DNA from: Pseudofrankia saprophytica | GTDB lineage: Bacteria > Actinomycetota > Actinomycetes > Frankiales > Frankiaceae | DNA: 64,000 nucleotides | Direction: 5' to 3' | NCBI RefSeq assembly: GCF_000235425.2 | Contig: NZ_KI912266.1 | Coordinates: forward strand, 2,300,142-2,364,141 | Shown here: one piece after another, positions 9,213 through 16,875 of the stretch | How positions within the stretch are numbered: position 1 is the first letter of the stretch | Layout: each line of letters begins with the position of its first letter | Notes under the pieces: generated by a model | What the model saw: only the letters and a program-made list of their open reading frames with translations | Told to the model about the DNA's origin: nothing | Databases searched by the model: none | Made by a program: the position numbers and the translations under genes

Positions 9213-9549
9213 CCACCTTCCGCGTCCCGGCCGGTACCGGGCGAGTCGCCCTTGTACTCGGCATGTGCCTTCCCGGGCCAGCGAGAGACGGGCGATACCA
9301 TGACGTCGCGAGAGGGTCCAGGCCACACGCCTGACGGGCGCGCGTGGCTCGCAGGTCGTGCCCGTCAGTTAGTGGGATCGTCACATCTGTCTGGTCGGAT
9401 AGTCGGCGGATGCGGCGCTCGGGCCAAGGGTCCGGGCACCGCGAGGCCAACCTACCGGTCTCGGCCGAGCGCCGAGCCGTAAGACGACGAGCAACGAGAC
9501 CGAATGTCCGGCCGGGCCACCGAGCCGGGCCCACAAGGCAGGGGAGCGC
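9213..9549. other. Intergenic region before the C-methyltransferase gene
   Basis: 337 bases without a credible gene. It holds CACATCTGTC at 9382-9391, a 10-mer also found upstream of the GT2 gene at 1655-1664, and the methyltransferase ribosome-binding site GGGGAG at 9541-9546. A start of transcription here is likely, since the upstream gene ends 337 bases earlier. Confidence 0.45.
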
Positions 9550-10806
9550 ATGGCAGGGGAAGCGGCCGCGGCCACCGAGGTGACGACGTGCCGGTCGTGT
9601 GGGGGCGAGCGGCCAAGGCTGTTCCTGTCGCTGGGTGCGACGCCGATCGCCAACCGGCTGGTCCGGGCGGACGCGCTGGACGCCGTCGACCCGAGTTTTC
9701 CGCTCGAGGTCGGCTTCTGCGAGAGCTGCGCCCTTGTCCAGCTCACGCACGTGCTGCCGGCCGACCAGATCTTCGACGAGGACTACCCGTACTTCTCGTC
9801 GTTCTCCGACATGCTGGTCCGGCACGCCGAGAAGCAGGTCATCGACCTGATCGAGAGCCGCAACCTCGGGCCGGACAGCCTGGTCGTCGAGGTGGCGAGC
9901 AACGACGGCTATCTGCTCAAGGCGTTCGTCGAGCGCGGAATCCCGGTGCTCGGCATCGAGCCGACGCCGGGCCCGGCCGCGGCGGCCCGCGAGATCGGCG
10001 TGCCGACGCGGGAGGAGTTCTTCGGCGCCGAGCTCGCCCAGCGTCTCGTCGACGAGGGCCTGCGCGCCGACGTGATCATCGCGAACAACGTGATGGCGCA
10101 CGTGCCGGACCTGAACAGCTTCGTCGAGGGATTCTCGATCCTGCTCAAGGATGACGGCATCGTCAGCGTCGAGAACCCAGGCGTGCGCGCGCTGCTCGAG
10201 CACACCGAGTTCGACACCGTGTACCACGAGCACTTCTGCTACTTCTCGACGATCGCCGTCGAGGCGCTGATGCGCCGCCACGGCCTCGAGCTCGTCAGCG
10301 TCACCGAGTTCCCCGAGCTGCACGGCGGGACGCTGCGCTGGCGGGCGGGCCGGTCCGGCGCCGCGGCGCCGGATGACTCGGTGGCGCGCGTGCTGGCGGG
10401 CGAACGGGCCGCCGGGCTGGACTCGTTCGAGCGATACGGCAGCTTCGGCGCCGAGGTCCGCGAGCTGCAGGACCAGCTGCGCGCGCTGCTGGCGGACCTG
10501 AAGGCGCAGGGCAAGACGGTCGCGGCCTACGGCGCCGCCGCGAAGGGCGCCACGCTGCTCAACTCGACCGGCATCGACACCGAGCTGATCGACTTCGTGG
10601 TCGACCGCAACGTGCACAAGCAGGGCAAGTACATGCCGGGCGCCCGGCTGCCGATCCTGCCGCCCGAGGCCCTGGCGGAGCGGCAGCCCGACTACCTGCT
10701 CCTGCTCGCCTGGAACGTGAAGAACGAGATCATGGCGCAGCAGGCTGAGTACGCGGCGCGTGGCGGCAAGTTCATCGTCCCCGTGCCGCGCCCAGTCGTC
10801 CTGTAG
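9550..10806 (+). CDS. Class I SAM-dependent sugar C-methyltransferase (NovU/TylC3-like)
   Basis: A 418-residue protein with the three-part layout of deoxysugar C-methyltransferases. An N-terminal zinc-binding domain has TCRSCGG (14-18) paired with FCESCALVQL (about 56-65). The central Rossmann fold binds SAM through VVEVASNDGYLLKAF near 113. The C-terminal Methyltransf_14 domain has AAYGAAAKGATLLN and ends in VPVPRPVVL. Relatives methylate C3 (or C5) of NDP-4-keto-6-deoxy sugars, using a His/Glu-rich site seen here as YHEHFCYFS. It probably makes a branched-chain sugar with the enzymes at 7621-9212. Confidence 0.88.
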   Translation: MAGEAAAATEVTTCRSCGGERPRLFLSLGATPIANRLVRADALDAVDPSFPLEVGFCESCALVQLTHVLPADQIFDEDYPYFSSFSDMLVRHAEKQVIDLIESRNLGPDSLVVEVASNDGYLLKAFVERGIPVLGIEPTPGPAAAAREIGVPTREEFFGAELAQRLVDEGLRADVIIANNVMAHVPDLNSFVEGFSILLKDDGIVSVENPGVRALLEHTEFDTVYHEHFCYFSTIAVEALMRRHGLELVSVTEFPELHGGTLRWRAGRSGAAAPDDSVARVLAGERAAGLDSFERYGSFGAEVRELQDQLRALLADLKAQGKTVAAYGAAAKGATLLNSTGIDTELIDFVVDRNVHKQGKYMPGARLPILPPEALAERQPDYLLLLAWNVKNEIMAQQAEYAARGGKFIVPVPRPVVL

Positions 10807-10971
10807 GCCGCGGATGAGGACCACGAGGCGGGCCACCGTGTTCGCCGGCCTCGAGGAGCGGCCCGCCGAGTGCCCGCGGCGCTGGCCTGGGGAGCGCGCG
10901 CACCCCCACCACCACGCGTCGGCGCAGGCACCCGCGTCCCGGCCGGTCGTCACCGTGCGCGGTGCCTCTCC

Positions 10972-13578
10972 GTGACCGACCTGGACATCGAGGACGACCG
11001 GGAGCGGCCCCGGCGTCCCCAGCCGGACGGCTCACGGCGGGACGCTCCCGCGGGCCGTCCCTGGACGCCCGAGGTGGAGCCGCGCGGCGCGGCGGCGCCC
11101 GGGCCCGCCGCCGGGCAGCGGCCGCCGGCGCCCGCCGGCCCGGGGGAGCCGCCGCGTGCCCGCGGCGACGACGCGCGCGCCCGTGATGACGTTCACGCCC
11201 GTGATGACGTTCACGCCCGCGACGACGCCCGCCCCCGCGACGACGATCCGCGGGCCGGACGGCCCGTCCGGCCGGGCGGGCCCCGCCGACCCGCCCAGGT
11301 CGACCCGCCCGAGCCACCTCGTAATCCTGACCGGCCGGAGCCGCCTGACCGGTCCGGGCGGGCCGAGCGGGCCGGCCGAGCGCGCCCCGACGGGCCGGCC
11401 GCCGCCGAGCGCACCGAGGTGATCTCGCGCGCGGACGCGCGTCCGAGCAGTCCTGCCGCCCCAGAGCGCACCGAGGTGATCTCCCGTCCGGACGTGCGCT
11501 CGAGCAGCCCGGCCGCCGCCGAGCGCACCGAGGTGATCTCCCGCGCCGACGCGCGTGGGGAGCGCACCCGCGTCCAGCGCCCGGTTGGTGATCATGGAGC
11601 CGCGCCGCGCCGCGCCGTCCCCACCACCGCGCCGCCGCCCGCCGAGTCGTTCGTGCCCGCGGCCGCGCGGAAGCCGGGGCGCCAGGGCGGCCAGCCCGCC
11701 TCGCCGGCCGGACCGGCCGCGGGACGCCCGCGGGACGGGCAGGACCCCCACCCCCACCCCCACCGCCGGACCGGGACCGGCAGGCCGCGGGAGGAGGGGC
11801 AACAGACACCCGCTCGCTCGCGCGAGGACCACGTCCTGCCTCAGCCCTTCCAAAACGGCTTCATGAACAGCTTCACCCAGACGATCGACCTCACCGCGCT
11901 GCGCCGCCGGCTCGAGGAACAGGACGCGGCCGGCCGCACCGACGCCACGGCCCGGCTGCACGGGCGAGACCGGACCGGCGCCGATTCGGACGGCACCCAG
12001 CTCCTGCACCGCGACCCGGCCGGGCACCGCCGGCGGCCACCGGCGGACGGCGGGGACGAGCTGGGCCTGCGCGACCTGGACGCCGTCGAGGAGCCGCGCA
12101 AGCCCGCGGCGGCCACCTGGGCCCGCGGCGAAGAAAAAGCGCCGGCCAAGGGCTCGGTCCGCAGCCGCGCCATGTGGACGCTGCTCGACCAGCTCATCTC
12201 CAGCGGCACCAACTCGATCCTGATGTTCATCGTCGCGCGGGAGGTCACCAAGTCGGAGTTCGGCGCCTTCTCGGCCGCCTTCGCGGTGTTCGCCGTCGTC
12301 ATCGGGTTCTCCAAGGCCACCGGCGGTCAGCCGTTGGGCATCCGCTACTCCGGTGCTCCGCGGTCGGTGTTCTCGGCCGCGGCGGCGAAGGCCACCGGCT
12401 CGGCGCTTGTGCTCGGCCTGATCGCCGGGTTCGGCTGCGCGGTGGTCGGCGCGCTGCTGGGCGGCGCGGTCGGCACGGCGCTCGTGACGCTCGCGGTGGT
12501 GCTGCCGGGCCTGCTCGTGCAGGACCTGTGGCGGCAGGTGTTCTTCGCGCAGGGCCGCCCGGCGGCGGCGGCGGCCAACGACGGGGTCTGGGGCGTCGTC
12601 CAGATCGTCGGCGTGGCCGTGCTTCTGGTCCGCCACGTCGCGCTCGCCTCGCCGATGCTGCTCGCCTGGGGCGCGGCCGCGGCCGTGGCCGCCCTGATCG
12701 GCGTGGTGCAGGCCGGGTTCTGGCCCGCCCCCAGCCGCGCGTTGGACTGGGTCCGCGAGCACCGGGACATCAACGGCTACCTCGCGGCCGAGTTCGTCAC
12801 CGTGCAGGGCGCGCTGAACACCACCCTGCTGGTGATCGGTGCCATCAGCACGATCGAGCTGCTCGGCTCGCTGCGCGGCGTGCAGACCGTGCTCGGCCCG
12901 ACGACGATCTTCGCGATCGGCATCGTCAGCTGGGCGATTCCGGAGTTCTCCCAGCGCAAGGACATGAGGGCCGCCGCCCGGGTGCGTGCGGCCTACCTGC
13001 TGTCCGCGGCCGTCGCCGCCATGGGCATCGTCTGGGGCCTGGCCTTCCTCGTCTTCGGTCAGATCGAGACCGGCGGGATGCCACTCGGCGAGCATCTGCT
13101 CGGCCCCACCTGGGCCGGGACGCACCACCTGCTGGGGCTTTCGATCATCCAACAGGCTGGCGCGGCGTCCACAGTAGGGGTGAGCTGCATGCTCATCGCT
13201 CTCGGCCGAGCCAAGGACACCTTCCGCCTGAACGTGATCATGGCGCCGCAGCTTCTGCTCTACCCGGTCATCGGCGCGCTGGTCGGCGGCGGGACCGGCG
13301 CGGTGATCGGTTTTATCGCGGCCAACTGGGTCATGGTGCCGGCGTGGTTCCGGCTGCTCGGCCGCGCCGCGAAGGAGGCCGAGCAGGCGTGGGACGAGAC
13401 CCAGGCCGCGCAGGGACAAGGGCCCCGCGATCCCGGGGCCGGGGGAGACCAGCCGGACCGGGTGGATGACCGGCTGGAGCACAGCGACCGGCGGGACCGG
13501 CGCGGCGAGCGGGACCGGGACCAGCGGCCCGGTCAGGGACGCGGCGCGCCGGCATCAAAGCACCTGAGCGTGGAGTGA
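10972..13578 (+). CDS. Wzx/MATE-like polysaccharide flippase with long repeat-bearing cytoplasmic tail
   Basis: About 868 residues. Residues from about 400 to 825 form many hydrophobic helices in the pattern of Wzx/MOP flippases (RAMWTLLDQLISSGTNSI opens it), which move lipid-linked glycans across the membrane. The first 395 residues are Pro/Arg/Asp-rich and disordered. They contain short RDDVHA repeats (about 73-90) and three tandem 19-residue units starting ERTEVIS at about 146, 165 and 184. The C-terminal 50 residues are also charged and disordered. GTG 10972 is preferred over the longer frame from 10870, whose extra residues are Arg/Pro-rich. It lies between the methyltransferase and a GT-like gene with which it almost overlaps. 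Confidence 0.85.
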   Translation: MTDLDIEDDRERPRRPQPDGSRRDAPAGRPWTPEVEPRGAAAPGPAAGQRPPAPAGPGEPPRARGDDARARDDVHARDDVHARDDARPRDDDPRAGRPVRPGGPRRPAQVDPPEPPRNPDRPEPPDRSGRAERAGRARPDGPAAAERTEVISRADARPSSPAAPERTEVISRPDVRSSSPAAAERTEVISRADARGERTRVQRPVGDHGAAPRRAVPTTAPPPAESFVPAAARKPGRQGGQPASPAGPAAGRPRDGQDPHPHPHRRTGTGRPREEGQQTPARSREDHVLPQPFQNGFMNSFTQTIDLTALRRRLEEQDAAGRTDATARLHGRDRTGADSDGTQLLHRDPAGHRRRPPADGGDELGLRDLDAVEEPRKPAAATWARGEEKAPAKGSVRSRAMWTLLDQLISSGTNSILMFIVAREVTKSEFGAFSAAFAVFAVVIGFSKATGGQPLGIRYSGAPRSVFSAAAAKATGSALVLGLIAGFGCAVVGALLGGAVGTALVTLAVVLPGLLVQDLWRQVFFAQGRPAAAAANDGVWGVVQIVGVAVLLVRHVALASPMLLAWGAAAAVAALIGVVQAGFWPAPSRALDWVREHRDINGYLAAEFVTVQGALNTTLLVIGAISTIELLGSLRGVQTVLGPTTIFAIGIVSWAIPEFSQRKDMRAAARVRAAYLLSAAVAAMGIVWGLAFLVFGQIETGGMPLGEHLLGPTWAGTHHLLGLSIIQQAGAASTVGVSCMLIALGRAKDTFRLNVIMAPQLLLYPVIGALVGGGTGAVIGFIAANWVMVPAWFRLLGRAAKEAEQAWDETQAAQGQGPRDPGAGGDQPDRVDDRLEHSDRRDRRGERDRDQRPGQGRGAPASKHLSVE
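11407..11577 (+). repeat. Three tandem 57-bp in-frame repeats
   Basis: The 20-mer GAGCGCACCGAGGTGATCTC is identical at 11407, 11464 and 11521, giving an exact 57-base period. Each unit encodes ERTEVISR followed by an Asp-Ala/Val-Arg and Ser/Ala/Pro spacer in the flippase N-terminal tail. Confidence 0.95.
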
Positions 13579-13583
13579 GTCAC

Positions 13584-14489
13584 ATGCGGCTGTACGTAGT
13601 CTGCCGATCGGTCGGTTCTGAGAACGCGAAGAACCGGCCGAGTTTTTACAGCAAGACTCTCGCGTTGGCCTCGTTGTTGCGCGCGGTGGAGAACGTCGAT
13701 ATTCCCACTCAGGTGGTGTTCGCGAACGACGGGCCGATCCCGCCGGAACGACTGGCGATGATGTCGGGCGCGGGAGAGGTGCTCCCGATCAGGGGCGGCA
13801 GCAACCGTTCGTCCTACCGACTCGTGCTGCGCCTCCCTCGGCAACGCGGCTGGGCCGAGAACGATCTCGTGTGGTTCGCCGAGGACGACTATCTCTACGC
13901 CGCCGATGCCCTGGCGGGCGTCGTGGCCGCCGCGGGCAAGCTGCCCGAGGCCGACTACTTCACCATCTACAGCCGGCTGCGGTTCGCTCCCGGCGCGACC
14001 CGCCGGCGTCCGACGATCTCGGCGCTGGACCGCGCCGAGGGCGACGACGAGGCCGTGCCGATCGGCCGGGCTCGCTGGTACCGGGCCGTCAGCTCCACCA
14101 GCACCTTCGGTGCCTGGGTGCACACGATCGTCGCGGACGAGCGGCTGCTGCGGACGGCGCCTTTCGTCGGCGGAGCCTTCGACCACGCGACCTGTCTCGC
14201 CTACCAGGGCTACCGGCCGTTCGGCCTCTCGGAGCTGGGCGGTGAGCCGCTCGACGAGCCGGACGAGCACCCGGCCGTGAAGCGGTTCGCCCGCCGGGTC
14301 GCGCTGACCGGGGTGCGCAGCACGCTCAACGCCGTGGCGCTGACGCGGCCCGAGCACAGCCGGCGCGTCCTGGTCGCGCCCGACCCGGACCTGGCGACGC
14401 ACATGGAAGAGGGGCAGCTCGCTCCGGGCACCGACTGGGAGGCGGAGGTACGGTCCGTCGAGGAGTGGATGCACGCCGCGTTGAAGTAG
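13584..14489 (+). CDS. Glycosyltransferase-like protein of unknown specificity
   Basis: A 301-residue soluble protein. The beginning MRLYVVCRSVGSENAKNRP and the central LVWFAEDDYLYAADALAGV (near 95-113) resemble a GT-A fold with an EDDY metal site, followed by a Ser/Thr-rich STSTFGAW and a VGGAFDHATCL segment. I do not recognise a named family. Its position directly after the flippase and before the chain-length gene argues for a role in the same polysaccharide pathway. ATG 13584 has GGAG eight bases upstream; a GTG at 13575 overlapping the flippase stop is possible. Confidence 0.65.
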   Translation: MRLYVVCRSVGSENAKNRPSFYSKTLALASLLRAVENVDIPTQVVFANDGPIPPERLAMMSGAGEVLPIRGGSNRSSYRLVLRLPRQRGWAENDLVWFAEDDYLYAADALAGVVAAAGKLPEADYFTIYSRLRFAPGATRRRPTISALDRAEGDDEAVPIGRARWYRAVSSTSTFGAWVHTIVADERLLRTAPFVGGAFDHATCLAYQGYRPFGLSELGGEPLDEPDEHPAVKRFARRVALTGVRSTLNAVALTRPEHSRRVLVAPDPDLATHMEEGQLAPGTDWEAEVRSVEEWMHAALK

Positions 14490-14734
14490 GCGGCGTCCAC
14501 GCGCGAACTCCCGGGGATTGGCGGGGTGTTGCCGCCCTGGCGATTTGTGCCTCGGCCGGCTGGGCTATGCTCACATTCCGGGCCTCAAGGTCAAGAAAAC
14601 TGCGGTCGTGAGGTGTTGGTCGTCGTGCAGGTGCCCACCGTTGTGAGGTGCCAGAGCGCGCCAAAACGGGGCCGCTCGGTGGCTCCCTCAGGATCGCGGA
14701 ACTCCACCGCGTCAAGTGGAAGTGAGGCGGAGCG

Positions 14735-16270
14735 GTGAGCTCAGCTGGTTCTCAGACGGGCGACGGCGGGAACGCGCCGGCGTTGTCACTGCTGCGGGTC
14801 CTCGGGCGCCGCTGGTTCCACATCGTGATTGCTGTGGTCGTCGCGGGCGCGCTGGGTCTGATCGTCAGCATGGCGGTCACCCCGACCTACAAGTCGACCG
14901 CTCGCGTCTTCCTCTCCACCGACGCGACCGAGGCGGGCGGCTCCGTCGACCTCAGTCGAGTGGTGCAGACACAGGCGGAGCTGGCCACGTCGAAGCAGGC
15001 CGTCACGCAGGTGGCGACCAAGCTGCACCAGAACCCTGGTTATGTCGCGGCGCACGTCACCGCGGTGCCGGCGGACTCCGCCTACTACTTCACGATCACC
15101 GCGCTGGCGGACACCCAGCTCAGGGCGAACCAGCTGGTCAGCAACACCCGGGACGTCTACAAGACCCTGCTGACGAACTACAACGGCGGTGACCAGGCCA
15201 CCGTCGACGCGCTCCAGAAGGCGTGGAACGAAGTACGGACGCAGCTCGGCGCCGCCACCCCGGGCAGCCCGAACTACAACGTTCTCAACGACACGTTGAC
15301 CAAGCTGAACACGAAGCTCACCGACGCGAAGGTGGCGCAGGCCATCTCGGCGACCACGGTCGGCTTCACCGAGGACCCGAACGACGCGGGCCGAATCGCG
15401 CCCAAGCCGTTCACCAGCGTTCTGATCGCCGGGCTCATTGGGCTCTTCGTCGCCATCGCCGTCATCTGGGTCCGCTACCTGCGCCGGCCGACGGTGCTCG
15501 ACGGCCGGGCGGCCGCAGACTCCCTCGGCGCGCCGCTGATCGTCGGCGCCTCCGGCGTCACGCCAAGCATCGACACGATCGTCTCGGCGATGGCGGCGGT
15601 GCTCTCACCGACGGTCAAGGTCGTGGCCCTCACGCCGGCGGCCGCCGGCGACCTGACCTCCGAGACGGTGGCCGGCGTCGCGGCCAGCTGGTCCGACGAC
15701 CAGGGCGTCGTGCTCGTCCTCGACGCCTCGCCCAGCTCCGAGGTCCGTTCCATGCTGGAGCGGCTGCCGCGGGCGACCTCCGGGGAACTGCCGCGGTGGG
15801 CGCACGAGCCGACCTGCCTCGCCCGGTCCTCCGGGAGCGGCCGGGGCCATGTGCTCTACAACCGGGTGTCGCCGTCGCGGGCGTCCCGGCCGGGCGGGCT
15901 CGCGCCCATCCTGGCCGACCGCGCGCCGGTCGTCGACCTCGTGCTGCTGCTGACGCCGCCGCTGACCGACCTGCCGATGACCGCTGCGTCCGCGCTGCAG
16001 GCCGACGCCGTCGTCGTCATCACCTCGCCGGACACCCGCACCGACGAGCTCGCGTCGGTGCCGCGGGACTGGCCGGCGCTCGCGGAGCGGATCGTCGGCG
16101 TCATCCACGCCGAGCGGGGCGGATTTCGCCCCTCGACGATAGCGGCGGAGACCCGTGGCGGCGCCCGCCCGACCGTCGGCGGCACCATCGACCGGGATCT
16201 GGACCACCGCGACGGCGACCCCGAGGTCACCGACCGCTACGCCCGCCCCAGCGGCGGCAGGGAGTACTAG
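14735..16270 (+). CDS. Wzz-type polysaccharide chain-length/co-polymerase protein without kinase domain
   Basis: A 511-residue protein with the Wzz topology: a cytoplasmic start, a transmembrane helix at about 27-49 ending in TPTYKSTARVFLS, an extracytoplasmic helical domain (about 50-225) and a second helix at about 228-247 (SVLIAGLIGLFVAIAVIW). The cytoplasmic C-terminus resembles the P-loop fold of tyrosine autokinases (VVALTPAAAGDLTSETVAG near 290) but has no GxxxGKT/S Walker A, so it is unlikely to bind ATP. It should set polymer length with the Wzy-type protein at 16876. GTG start with GAGG ten bases upstream. A strong terminator follows. Confidence 0.85.
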   Translation: MSSAGSQTGDGGNAPALSLLRVLGRRWFHIVIAVVVAGALGLIVSMAVTPTYKSTARVFLSTDATEAGGSVDLSRVVQTQAELATSKQAVTQVATKLHQNPGYVAAHVTAVPADSAYYFTITALADTQLRANQLVSNTRDVYKTLLTNYNGGDQATVDALQKAWNEVRTQLGAATPGSPNYNVLNDTLTKLNTKLTDAKVAQAISATTVGFTEDPNDAGRIAPKPFTSVLIAGLIGLFVAIAVIWVRYLRRPTVLDGRAAADSLGAPLIVGASGVTPSIDTIVSAMAAVLSPTVKVVALTPAAAGDLTSETVAGVAASWSDDQGVVLVLDASPSSEVRSMLERLPRATSGELPRWAHEPTCLARSSGSGRGHVLYNRVSPSRASRPGGLAPILADRAPVVDLVLLLTPPLTDLPMTAASALQADAVVVITSPDTRTDELASVPRDWPALAERIVGVIHAERGGFRPSTIAAETRGGARPTVGGTIDRDLDHRDGDPEVTDRYARPSGGREY

Positions 16271-16289
16271 GAACAAAGCTCGGGTTCAA

Positions 16290-16334
16290 GCCCGGCCCAG
16301 GGGACATCGTCCCCTGGGCCGGGCTTTTTCTTTC
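16290..16334 (+). terminator. Rho-independent terminator after the Wzz gene
   Basis: A perfect 16-bp stem, GCCCGGCCCAGGGGAC at 16290-16305 with its complement at 16309-16324, a 3-base ATC loop, then TTTTTCTTT. This is a textbook intrinsic terminator on the plus strand closing the operon that began upstream. Confidence 0.93.
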
Positions 16335-16429
16335 GTCCTCCGTGTCGCACAGGGCGGCGGCGGGGGCGTGCGTGCGTTCCGGTGTGACCGCGTTGCCGCG
16401 TTGCCGGGGCCCCGCTGCTGCCGCACGTG

Positions 16430-16501
16430 CTTCAGCCCGCCTGAACCTTCAGCCCGCCTGAACCTTCAGGCCCGCCTGAACGTGCTTCAGGACGCCTGAA
16501 C
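16430..16501. repeat. Four tandem 17-18-mers, each a small palindrome
   Basis: Units at 16430-16446, 16447-16463, 16464-16481 and 16485-16501. The first two are identical (CTTCAGCCCGCCTGAAC); the others differ by one or two bases. Each unit holds TTCAG(G) facing CCTGAA, so each can fold on itself or bind a dimeric protein. Confidence 0.9.
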
Positions 16502-16787
16502 GCCGCCCCGGAGGGCGGGGGCTTCGGCCAGAGACGTCCCCCGCGGAGTCCAGGTGGTGTGCGACCTGGGACGTAGTGGGGTGTCTCTGCTCCGCGTCGC
16601 TCTTCGCGGGTGCGCGGGACGCGGCTGGTGAGCCCCGAGCGAAGCCGACGGGTCTCTGGATGCCCTCGCCCAGACGGCCGGCGACCCGACCGCGCGGTGA
16701 GGCCGGCAGGATGGCATGAGGTTCGAGCGCCGGTGCCCTTCTCGAAGGCGCCCTTGTCGACCCGGCGACCTGCGTCCTGAAACGAAT

Positions 16788-16823
16788 GAGCCCCTTCAGG
16801 CCAAGGTTGGCCTGAAGGGGCTC
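16788..16823 (-). terminator. Perfect 15-bp hairpin, probable terminator of the Wzy-type gene
   Basis: GAGCCCCTTCAGGCC at 16788-16802 pairs with 16809-16823 around AAGGTT. It lies 53 bases past the stop of the minus-strand gene at 16876. The U-tract on the minus strand is weak (ATTCGTTT), so efficiency is uncertain. The stem shares TTCAGG/CCTGAA with the repeat array nearby. Confidence 0.6.
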
Positions 16824-16875
16824 TCACCGAACCGTGCCCGCGAGGTCGGGGGCCGTGGGATCCGGCCGAAGAACG

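Larger units (their letters stand above)
16335..16875. other. Repeat-rich intergenic region between convergent genes
   Basis: About 540 bases with no convincing gene. It contains the 17-mer palindrome array at 16430-16501, a GC-rich segment whose minus strand (GAAGCCCCCGCCCTCC near 16515) looks like the hairpin end of IS200/IS605-type elements, and the hairpin at 16788-16823. It could be a decayed insertion. Confidence 0.4.

Noticed and set aside
16430-16501. CRISPR-like array
   Set aside because: Units are 17-18 bases and abut one another; there are no spacers and no cas genes in the window.
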